Origin: Alphaproteobacteria bacterium CG11_big_fil_rev_8_21_14_0_20_44_7
GTDB lineage: Bacteria > Pseudomonadota > Alphaproteobacteria > Rickettsiales > 21-14-0-20-44-7
NCBI GenBank assembly: GCA_002787615.1
Contig: PCXJ01000107.1
Location: 1 to 8,291, forward strand
Reading direction: 5' to 3'
Length of the DNA stretch: 8,291 nucleotides
Made by a program: the position numbers and the translations under genes. Numbering within the stretch: the first letter of the stretch is position 1; the number at the start of each line of letters is the position of its first letter. Shown piece by piece: positions 1 through 5,636 of the stretch. Under the pieces are notes generated by a model. It was given only the letters and a program-made list of their open reading frames with translations, did no database searches and had not been told where the DNA came from.

Positions 1-436
1 ATTCCTCGAAAATCTGCCGGGTGGGCTGATGACGGCATTGCTGATTACCATGCTTGCCATGTTCGTTCTTGGCTTCTTCCTTGATTTCATTGAGATAATC
101 TTTGTCGTGGTGCCCATTGTCGCCCCGATATTGCTGATTATGGGGGCTGATCCTGTGTGGCTGGCAGTGATGATTGCAATTAACCTGCAAACCTCATTCC
201 TAACCCCGCCATTTGGCTTTGCATTATTCTATTTACGCGGAGTTGCGCCCAAATCGGTTAAAACCTCGGATATTTATCGCGGAATTATTCCCTTTGTCGG
301 GATTCAAATATTCGTCCTGCTACTACTAATTTTCGTTCCGTCACTGGCAACTTGGCTACCGCACAAGCTTTATGGCACGGAGCAGAATGATAAGATTATA
401 TTGGAATTAGAGGAAATTCAGACGATTGAGTGGTGA
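1..436 (+). CDS. dctM: TRAP transporter large permease subunit (DctM family), C-terminal 144 residues; 5' end outside window
   Basis: This is the C-terminal part of the large membrane subunit of a tripartite ATP-independent periplasmic transporter, which imports organic acids or related solutes using an ion gradient and a periplasmic binding protein. The frame is open from base 2, and the visible part begins FLENLPGGLM. It contains several hydrophobic helices and the family's conserved C-terminal blocks: a GFFLDFIEI segment, then NLQTSFLTPPFGFALFYLRG, then an IYRG-IPF stretch leading into the last helix. A polar tail of about 24 residues follows the usual ATWLP end and finishes in TIEW. The gene ends in three consecutive in-frame stops, TGA TAA TAA. 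The small permease and binding protein are presumably upstream of the window. The substrate cannot be told from this fragment. Family assignment is firm; resemblance to alphaproteobacterial members is from memory of the family. Confidence 0.93.
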   Translation, partial: FLENLPGGLMTALLITMLAMFVLGFFLDFIEIIFVVVPIVAPILLIMGADPVWLAVMIAINLQTSFLTPPFGFALFYLRGVAPKSVKTSDIYRGIIPFVGIQIFVLLLLIFVPSLATWLPHKLYGTEQNDKIILELEEIQTIEW

Positions 437-450
437 TAATAAGCAGCAGA

Positions 451-1050
451 TTAACCGTGACGCCACCAGCTTACTTGGTTTATCGAATAAATCGGCTCAT
501 ATGCAGGAATTTGTGAATCCGGCTTCACATCTTTAAATTGATTATCTAGGATAAAATATCTTTTTTCAGATAGTACCGCCAAAACTGCATGAATTTCATT
601 TTTTTCATTATCACGCAAAACCACCACACGCATTGCCTTTTCCTCAAAGCCCAGCTCCTTTAGAAGGAAATATTTGGCAATCGCATAATCATCGCAATCG
701 CCGTAGCCTTTGCTGAATGATTCAATCGGGCTTGCCCAATAATCGGATTTATTCCAAACTTTCTGGTCAATCTTATATTTGATTGACGAGTTGATATATT
801 TATTCACCGCAGCAAGCTGCTGACTTTTATCAGTAATTTCTTTAAACTCGGAGATTTTCTTATTCCACTCATCCACGCGAAATCCGCCTTTGCTGATAAA
901 GCTTTCGTGACGCTTAATAACATCATTCCATTTGGTAAAACTGGTGATATCGCTGGATTCTGTCTCATTAGTTCCGAACATCTTCGCATCTGCATTCCCC
1001 GCCAACGAGGCCAGTAAACAGAACATGATGATGTGTTTAACTAATTTCAT
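451..1050 (-). CDS. Secreted LapG-like transglutaminase-fold cysteine protease (BTLCP / peptidase C93 family)
   Basis: This is a predicted periplasmic cysteine protease of 199 residues. Residues 1-22 look like a Sec signal: KLVK, a hydrophobic core, then a probable cleavage after ADA. The transglutaminase-like catalytic set is visible as Cys119 in GYGDCDDYAIAKYF, His154 in EIHAVLAV and Asp169 in FILDNQ. Asp118 and Asp120 flank the cysteine, where LapG proteins bind calcium (Asp and Glu there, from established work on LapG). I chose the ATG at 1050 because GGGGGAG lies six bases upstream; the longer frame would begin at a TTG at 1065 that sits in front of this ribosome site. In LapG systems the protease releases a large surface adhesin under control of the c-di-GMP receptor LapD. 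Neither partner is in the window, so that role is an inference from family only. It converges on the TRAP permease gene with a 14-base gap. Confidence 0.87.
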   Translation of the reverse strand: MKLVKHIIMFCLLASLAGNADAKMFGTNETESSDITSFTKWNDVIKRHESFISKGGFRVDEWNKKISEFKEITDKSQQLAAVNKYINSSIKYKIDQKVWNKSDYWASPIESFSKGYGDCDDYAIAKYFLLKELGFEEKAMRVVVLRDNEKNEIHAVLAVLSEKRYFILDNQFKDVKPDSQIPAYEPIYSINQVSWWRHG

Positions 1051-1068
1051 CCCCCACTCCCCCAAGTG

Positions 1069-1098
1069 TTTGATATCTCTTAGTTAAATCTTATCAAA
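1069..1098 (-). promoter_or_regulatory. Weak candidate promoter for the LapG-like gene
   Basis: On the minus strand, TTGATA (1097-1092) and TATCAA (1075-1070) are separated by 16 bases, which would start the transcript just ahead of the GGGGGAG ribosome site. The same bases form an inverted repeat with 7-base arms (TTTGATA / TATCAAA), so they could equally be a protein-binding site. The -10 match is only partial. Confidence 0.25.
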
Positions 1099-1120
1099 AT
1101 ACCTTTAATATATATTTAAT

Positions 1121-1136
1121 ATTGTTAACAATTGTT
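1121..1136. promoter_or_regulatory. Overlapping palindromes in the AT-rich gap upstream of the LapG-like gene
   Basis: ATTGTTAACAAT (1121-1132) is a perfect 12-base palindrome, and AACAATTGTT (1127-1136) is a second perfect palindrome overlapping it. They lie in the 141-base gap between the antiporter and the LapG-like protease, about 70 bases upstream of the protease start. This would suit an operator, but the gap is so AT-rich that chance palindromes are expected. No regulator is identified. Confidence 0.25.
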
Positions 1137-1191
1137 GCTAATTTTGTTAATATTAATAATTCAGGAAGGTGGGAAGTTAATTATGAAGCCG

Positions 1192-2142
1192 TCAAAATTG
1201 CAGAGCTATATAAATCAGATACATAACCGCGAAAAATGCACCCTCACGGCGACTAATTTGCTTATGCGTCAGCATCGCAATTACCAATAATAAAGTTACC
1301 ACTAACAATAGCGGGAAATCAAAGCTCATAAATTTCGGATTAACATCAATTTGCTGAAATAATGGCGCAACCCCCATAATCCCCATAATGTTAAACAAGC
1401 AGCTACCAATTACATTTCCCAACGCCACATCAGAATGCTTGTGATAGGCGGCAATCAGCGATGTTACAAGCTCGGGCGCAGATGTGCCAAGCGCAACAAT
1501 TGTGACCGCAATCACCGCTTCAGAGATTCCTGCGGCACTGGCAAGGGAGGAAGCACCATCAACCAGCAAATCCCCGCCATATATAAGCAGGACGAACCCC
1601 GCCGCAAGAAATATCAGCGATTTCAGCCAGCTATAGGTTTGCCCCATCTGCTCCTGAATTTCCTGCATCTGACTTGCCGGAAGCGCACTTCTGCTAACTT
1701 TCGCCGCATAAATAATATAACCGGTATAAACAAATGTCAGAACAAGCAATATCCCGCCATCTAAAGCACTAATTGTTGAAGTTGAAGCAAAGGCAAGCAA
1801 CAGCAATGTTATACCTATCAAAAGCGGCCCTTCGCGTTTTAGCAAAATATCATCGGTTCTTATTGGAAAAACTAGCGCAGAAACGCCCAAAACCAGCAAT
1901 ATGTTTGATATATTACTGCCAATAATATTACCAAGCGCGATATCCGCCAAATCATTGGTTGCAGCTTTCACACTAACCACCAATTCCGGCATGGAAGTAC
2001 CATATGCCACGATTGTTAAGCCAACTATAAGCGCTGGGACTCTCAGCTTTTCAGCAACGGAAACCGCACCGCGCACCAAACTTTCACCGCCGAGAAATAG
2101 CAGAATTAATCCACCGATGATTTGTGCTGCAAAAATTATCAT
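1192..2142 (-). CDS. Ca2+/Na+ antiporter of the CaCA superfamily (CaxA/YrbG type)
   Basis: This 316-residue inner-membrane protein carries the two inverted alpha repeats that define cation/calcium exchangers. Repeat 1 shows GTSMPEL at about 48-54 and GNIIGSNISN at 71-80. Repeat 2 shows GTSAPEL at 219-225 and GNVIGSCLFN at 242-251. The two acidic residues of the ion site, Glu53 and Glu224, are both present. Repeat 2 has a cysteine (248) where repeat 1 has an asparagine (77). A polar loop at about 147-172 separates the halves. Length and organisation match YrbG-type exchangers, which move Ca2+ out against Na+; ion specificity is not proven by sequence. The ATG overlaps the TGA of the upstream symporter gene (ATGA), and only a weak ribosome site (GGGAAA or GAGAA) precedes it, so translation is probably coupled. 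No clear terminator follows. Confidence 0.93.
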   Translation of the reverse strand: MIIFAAQIIGGLILLFLGGESLVRGAVSVAEKLRVPALIVGLTIVAYGTSMPELVVSVKAATNDLADIALGNIIGSNISNILLVLGVSALVFPIRTDDILLKREGPLLIGITLLLLAFASTSTISALDGGILLVLTFVYTGYIIYAAKVSRSALPASQMQEIQEQMGQTYSWLKSLIFLAAGFVLLIYGGDLLVDGASSLASAAGISEAVIAVTIVALGTSAPELVTSLIAAYHKHSDVALGNVIGSCLFNIMGIMGVAPLFQQIDVNPKFMSFDFPLLLVVTLLLVIAMLTHKQISRREGAFFAVMYLIYIALQF

Positions 2143-3629
2143 TTCTCAAATTTCCCGCTTGCAAGCTTATGCTGGTATGATTTTAAATCAGCGGAGATTT
2201 TGTTGCTGAGCAAGTATAACCCGATAATGTTCGGTATGGCCATCGTGAATAACAGCATGTCGGACAATCCCAGAATAAGCCCCGCATCCTTAACCACCCC
2301 GCCAGCGAATACGATTGCCACAAATATCAGGTGATATAAAGAAATCAGCTTTTTACCGAACAGATATTGCCAAGCAATCTCGCCATAATAACTCCATGTT
2401 ATCATGGTTGAGAAGGCGAATAAGACAATACATAGGGTTAGCACATAAGGAAACCAGTCAATTACGGTGGCAAATGCCATGCTGGTTAATAGCACCCCGT
2501 CAATATTCTCGCCCGGATTTGCATAAACGCCGGTTACGGTGATAATTAGCCCAGTCATAAAGCAAATCACAATCGTATCAATAAACGGCTCTAAAAGCGC
2601 TACACAGCCCTCTCTGACAGGCTCGGTGGTTTTCGCTGCCGAATGGGCTATCGGCGCAGAACCAAGCCCTGCCTCATTGGAAAAAGCCGCCCTTTGGAAG
2701 CCTGCAATAATCGCACCAATCAGCCCGCCTTTGAAGGCATCATCTGTAAATGCACCTTTGAACATGGCAATAACCGCATCGGGAATTAGCGCATAATTAC
2801 TCACAAGCACCACAATTGCCGCCGTAATATATATAATCGCCATGAATGGGACGATTTTTGAAGCCACATTCGCGATTCTACGAATTCCACCAAACAGGAC
2901 TATGCCTATACAAACCGCAAGCATCATTGAGACTATAAATTTTATCTGCTCACTTGCACCAAACGTACTGCTCAGCATCTTGACGCTTTGGTTGGACTGG
3001 AATAAATTTCCCGCGCCAAATGCACCGCCCAAACAGGCAACCGCAAAAATAATAGCTAAGAATTTCCCTAACCTCCGCAAATTTAGTTCTTTTAGGCCAC
3101 GCTCCAGATAATTAAACGCGCCGCCCTGCACCTTGCCATCTTCATCAATCGTGCGGTATTTCTGCCCTAAAGTTACTTCGGCAAATTTGAGGGACATCCC
3201 CATAAATCCGGCAATCATCATCCAAATCACCGCACCCGGCCCACCAATTGCCACAGCAAACGCCACTCCGGCAATGTTGCCCAAGCCCACCGTTGCGGAA
3301 ACTGCTGCCGAAAGTGCCTGAAAATGAGAAATCTGCCCCGGATCTGAATCTTTGGAATATTTGCCACTAACAACATCAATCCCATGTCTAAACATACGCA
3401 GATTCACAAAATTTAGCCGAAAGGTAAAAAATATTCCGCCAACGATAAGCCAAAGCACCACAAGCGGGATTTGCTGAACCGATTCGCAGCCGCTTTCCTT
3501 AAAAATATCGGTAAAATTCTGACACCCCTCGCCCCAAATCGGAATTTTATAGAATAAAACCCCTTCAAGCGTGTCGGATATCTCTTTAAAGAAGTTTTCT
3601 ATTGATTTTCCTAGAGCTTTATAGTCCAT
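2139..3629 (-). CDS. Alanine (or glycine):sodium symporter, AGCS family
   Basis: This 496-residue polytopic membrane protein imports alanine or glycine with Na+ (or H+). The AGCS blocks are clear: FQALSAAVSATVGLGNIAGV at 103-122, GGPGAVIWM following it, an LGQKYR segment, QGGAFNYLERGL, and the strong downstream signature AFSNEAGLGSAPIAHSAAKT followed by EPVREG. Substrate-contacting Asn118 sits in the GLGNIAG motif. Before the first helix (about 53-70) is a polar stretch of roughly 20 residues with two cysteines (36 and 48), absent from the short N-termini of the best-known members. I chose the ATG at 3629; the frame could extend 12 codons to a TTG at 3665, but neither start has a clear ribosome site. 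TATAAT lies 10 bases upstream of the ATG. The gene overlaps the antiporter gene by four bases and is probably the first gene of that operon. Confidence 0.93.
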   Translation of the reverse strand: MDYKALGKSIENFFKEISDTLEGVLFYKIPIWGEGCQNFTDIFKESGCESVQQIPLVVLWLIVGGIFFTFRLNFVNLRMFRHGIDVVSGKYSKDSDPGQISHFQALSAAVSATVGLGNIAGVAFAVAIGGPGAVIWMMIAGFMGMSLKFAEVTLGQKYRTIDEDGKVQGGAFNYLERGLKELNLRRLGKFLAIIFAVACLGGAFGAGNLFQSNQSVKMLSSTFGASEQIKFIVSMMLAVCIGIVLFGGIRRIANVASKIVPFMAIIYITAAIVVLVSNYALIPDAVIAMFKGAFTDDAFKGGLIGAIIAGFQRAAFSNEAGLGSAPIAHSAAKTTEPVREGCVALLEPFIDTIVICFMTGLIITVTGVYANPGENIDGVLLTSMAFATVIDWFPYVLTLCIVLFAFSTMITWSYYGEIAWQYLFGKKLISLYHLIFVAIVFAGGVVKDAGLILGLSDMLLFTMAIPNIIGLYLLSNKISADLKSYQHKLASGKFEK

Positions 3630-3639
3630 AAAGGCAGAG

Positions 3640-3645
3640 ATTATA
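3640..3645 (-). promoter_or_regulatory. Candidate -10 box of the symporter-antiporter operon
   Basis: A consensus TATAAT on the minus strand lies 10 bases upstream of the ATG at 3629. No good -35 is present at normal spacing: AACTTG at 17 bases is poor and TTGATT is too close at 14. If used, transcription would start within a few bases of the ATG, giving an almost leaderless mRNA, in keeping with the lack of a ribosome site. Confidence 0.35.
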
Positions 3646-3685
3646 GAAAAATATGCGCTAATCAAGTTTTGATTGCTTTTTTGGC

Positions 3686-3713
3686 TTGAAAGTTGAGAAT
3701 ATTTTCCTATTAT
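3686..3713 (+). promoter_or_regulatory. Promoter of tRNA-Gly
   Basis: TTGAAA (3686-3691) and TATTAT (3708-3713) are 16 bases apart and would start transcription near 3720, about 22 bases before the tRNA. The bases just after the -10 are CGCG, the GC-rich discriminator typical of stable-RNA promoters under stringent control. It lies back to back with the symporter promoter region. Confidence 0.5.
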
Positions 3714-3742
3714 CGCGATTCCGATTTATTCGGTAGGCAAAT

Positions 3743-3817
3743 GCGGGTGTAGCTCAGGGGTAGAGCGCAACCTTGCCAAGGTTGAAGTCGGGCGTTCGAA
3801 TCGCCTCACCCGCTCCA
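3743..3817 (+). tRNA. tRNA-Gly, anticodon GCC, CCA encoded
   Basis: This is a full cloverleaf of 75 bases including CCA. The acceptor arms GCGGGTG and CACCCGC pair perfectly. The D arm is GCTC-AGGGGTA-GAGC. The anticodon stem is CAACC/GGTTG around loop TTGCCAA, with anticodon GCC at 3775-3777. The T arm is GGGCG-TTCGAAT-CGCCT, with one G-U pair. T is the discriminator base, followed by genomic CCA. It reads GGC and GGU glycine codons. It stands alone, with its own promoter upstream and a terminator 8 bases downstream. Confidence 0.98.
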
Positions 3818-3825
3818 GATTTATC

Positions 3826-3855
3826 AAAAGCGCTCTTACAGGGCGCTTTTTGTTT
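3826..3855 (+). terminator. Rho-independent terminator after tRNA-Gly, probably bidirectional
   Basis: The arms AAAAGCGCTC (3826-3835) and GGGCGCTTTT (3841-3850) form a 10-base-pair stem with one T-G pair and the loop TTACA. On the plus strand the stem runs into TTTTTGTTT. Read on the minus strand it ends in TTTT as well, so it can also stop the convergent small gene that ends at 3896. Confidence 0.85.
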
Positions 3856-3895
3856 AAAGGCTACTAATTTTAATGATTTAGAATTTCCAGAAGAT

Positions 3896-4114
3896 TCAAG
3901 CCTTCTTGCGTACTTCTTCCATTTTCTCTTCGCCAAAAACAACTTTGCGTAAATCGCGCGTTCTTTTTGCCAAAAGCAGCAAAATCGGGGTAAGTGTGCA
4001 AATATCCAGAATCTTGAGCAAGTCCAGACTAGGCAAATAAGACACACGATAATGTATCTGCACCAAAATCATTACTTGTATAAATGCGTAAAACCAAGCT
4101 AAGGCGCGAATCAT
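3896..4114 (-). CDS. Small membrane protein of unknown function, 72 residues
   Basis: I do not recognise the family. The protein has two hydrophobic segments, at about 4-20 and 35-49, joined by a short loop with HYR, and a highly charged tail (50-72) ending EEVRKKA. This resembles a small two-helix inner-membrane protein with a cytoplasmic tail. It is likely real despite its size: AGGA lies seven bases before the ATG, TATAAT lies at a plausible promoter distance upstream, and the terminator at 3826-3855 sits just past its end. The competing minus-strand frame at 3754-4047 runs back through the tRNA and is discarded. It is divergent from purA, with 195 bases between them, and shows no functional link to its neighbours. 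Confidence 0.7.
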   Translation of the reverse strand: MIRALAWFYAFIQVMILVQIHYRVSYLPSLDLLKILDICTLTPILLLLAKRTRDLRKVVFGEEKMEEVRKKA

Positions 4115-4140
4115 AATTTTATCCTGTATATTGTTTATAA

Positions 4141-4146
4141 ATTATA
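4141..4146 (-). promoter_or_regulatory. Candidate -10 box of the 72-residue membrane protein gene
   Basis: A consensus TATAAT on the minus strand would start the transcript near 4134, leaving about 20 bases of leader that include the AGGA ribosome site. The -35 is not clear. The surrounding DNA is very AT-rich, so chance matches are possible; a second TATAAT-like string lies slightly further upstream. Confidence 0.35.
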
Positions 4147-4254
4147 CTCTCTTATTATATACCAATATAAGCTATGCAAGTATTAATATCTCAAAACTCT
4201 ACAATTTTTATAGAGATAAATAATCAAGAGTGGCATAAATCCATCTATTGACGA

Positions 4255-4283
4255 TTGACATAACCGCAATAACCCAATATTAA
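4255..4283 (+). promoter_or_regulatory. Promoter of purA
   Basis: A perfect TTGACA (4255-4260) is 17 bases from TATTAA (4278-4283). Transcription would begin near 4290, leaving a leader of about 20 bases before the purA ATG. A second -35-like TTGACG lies at 4248-4253. I see no purine-repressor palindrome or riboswitch in the 195-base divergent gap. Confidence 0.55.
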
Positions 4284-4309
4284 TTGAGCCTTTGAACTGG
4301 TAGAAATCA

Positions 4310-5587
4310 ATGAATATAACAATAGTTGGCACACAATGGGGCGATGAGGGCAAGGGCAAAATTGTTGACCTTTTAGCCGAAAAATCTGACGTTATCGTAC
4401 GCTTTCAGGGCGGTCATAATGCCGGACACACATTACAAATTGATGGCGTTACCTATAAATTGAGCCTCTTGCCAAGCGGGATTGTGCGTGAAGGAAAAAT
4501 CTCCATCATAGGTAATGGCGTGGTTATTGACCCTGAGCATTTAGTCACTGAGATTGCGCAAATTTCCGAAAAAGGCATAAAAATCAGCCCTGAGAATTTG
4601 TATATCGCCGAGAATTGCGCGCTTATTTTGCCTTTCCATAAGGAATTAGACAAAATCATCGAAGAAGCTAAGGGCGGCAAAAAAATCGGCACTACCGGAC
4701 GTGGAATCGGCCCCGCATATGAAGATAAGGTTGGGCGCAGAGCGATTCGTATGTGCGACTTGCTGAATGAGGAAATATTGAGGGAAAAGCTGGAAAATCA
4801 GATTTTCTATCATAACGCGCTACGCAAAGGTTTGGGCGCTGATGAAATAAAAATTGAGGATGTTCTGGCGCATCTCAAGGCATTAACTCCGCAAATCACG
4901 CCATATATAAGGCCAATCTGGTATGAGCTGGAGAATTTCCGCAAACAGGATAAACGCATTTTGTTTGAAGGCGCACAAGGAACGATGCTGGATGTTGACC
5001 ACGGTACATATCCCTTCGTTACTTCATCAAACACAATCGCAGGGCAAGCACTGGCAGGAAGCGGCGCGGGCTATGCTAAAAGCTTCAAATTGGGAATCAC
5101 CAAAGCTTATACCACCCGCGTTGGCAGTGGCCCATTCCCAACCGAACTTATTGATGATACGGGCGAATATCTTGGCCGCAAAGGGCATGAATTCGGCACG
5201 GTTACCGCGCGTAAAAGAAGATGCGGCTGGTTTGATGCGGTTTTAGTACGCCAATCATGCAAATTAAACGGAATTGACGGCATCGCCCTGACCAAGCTTG
5301 ATGTTCTGGATGAGCTGGAAACTATCAAAATCTGCACCGGATATGAAATTGACGGCAAGAAATATGACTATATGCCCTCCTCCATGCAGGATAAAATCAC
5401 CCCGATTTATGAAGAAATCGCCGGCTGGAATTGCTCAACCGAGGGCGTGCGGGTTTATGACGAATTGCCGGAAAAGGCAAAAGCATATATCAAGCGTATT
5501 GAAGATTTGCTGGAAGTGAAAGTGAGCCTAATCTCCACCAGCCCAGAGCGCTTGGACTCAATTATCCTTGAGAAATTCGCCGCTTAA
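4310..5587 (+). CDS. purA: Adenylosuccinate synthetase
   Basis: PurA joins IMP and aspartate using GTP to make adenylosuccinate, the first committed step from IMP to AMP, in the cytoplasm. The 425-residue protein is full length for the family. The N-terminal GTQWGDEGKGK (7-17) gives the catalytic Asp12, and GGHNAGH (34-40) gives His40, matching Asp13 and His41 of the E. coli enzyme. Further blocks are GTTGRGIGPAYEDK (127-140, IMP binding), GAQGTMLDVDHGTYPFVTSS (221-240), TTRVGSGPFPTEL (268-280), GTVTARKRRCGWFDA (296-310) and the guanine-recognition TKLDVLD (328-334). No essential residue appears missing. The start is the ATG at 4310, directly before the conserved core; only a weak ribosome site (GGTAG) precedes it. 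A good promoter lies upstream. The next gene on the same strand starts 49 bases on and may be co-transcribed. Confidence 0.98.
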   Translation: MNITIVGTQWGDEGKGKIVDLLAEKSDVIVRFQGGHNAGHTLQIDGVTYKLSLLPSGIVREGKISIIGNGVVIDPEHLVTEIAQISEKGIKISPENLYIAENCALILPFHKELDKIIEEAKGGKKIGTTGRGIGPAYEDKVGRRAIRMCDLLNEEILREKLENQIFYHNALRKGLGADEIKIEDVLAHLKALTPQITPYIRPIWYELENFRKQDKRILFEGAQGTMLDVDHGTYPFVTSSNTIAGQALAGSGAGYAKSFKLGITKAYTTRVGSGPFPTELIDDTGEYLGRKGHEFGTVTARKRRCGWFDAVLVRQSCKLNGIDGIALTKLDVLDELETIKICTGYEIDGKKYDYMPSSMQDKITPIYEEIAGWNCSTEGVRVYDELPEKAKAYIKRIEDLLEVKVSLISTSPERLDSIILEKFAA

Positions 5588-5636
5588 GCGACTAATCGCT
5601 AATCATCCTTTAATAATTTCATGTTAAGATGACACC

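Noticed and set aside
1051..1065. Upstream extension of the LapG-like gene to a TTG at 1065
   Set aside because: The added codons overlap the GGGGGAG ribosome site of the ATG at 1050 and add a non-signal-like GEWG ahead of a normal signal peptide.
1150..1191. Terminator after the Ca2+/Na+ antiporter gene
   Set aside because: Only a weak 6-base ATAATT/AATTAT pairing around a long loop is present, without a T run in the right orientation.
2539..3321. Several plus-strand open frames antisense to the symporter
   Set aside because: They are shadows of a well-supported membrane protein gene and show no family motif or ribosome site.
3791..3817. tRNA-Gly 3' end as an integration (att) site
   Set aside because: No second copy of the 3' end and no integrase or other foreign gene occur in the window.
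3754..4047. 97-residue minus-strand open frame
   Set aside because: It runs through the tRNA-Gly gene and the terminator and overlaps the better-supported 72-residue gene in another frame; its composition is not protein-like.
4115..4309. Riboswitch or small RNA upstream of purA
   Set aside because: With the promoter at 4255-4283 the leader is only about 20 bases, and the rest is AT-rich without strong stems.
4923..5519. Plus- and minus-strand open frames inside purA
   Set aside because: purA is intact with all conserved blocks; these are out-of-frame by-products.
5581..5600. Palindrome CGCTTAAGCG and small hairpin AGCGA-CTAA-TCGCT after purA as a terminator
   Set aside because: The stem is only 4-5 base pairs and no T run follows.
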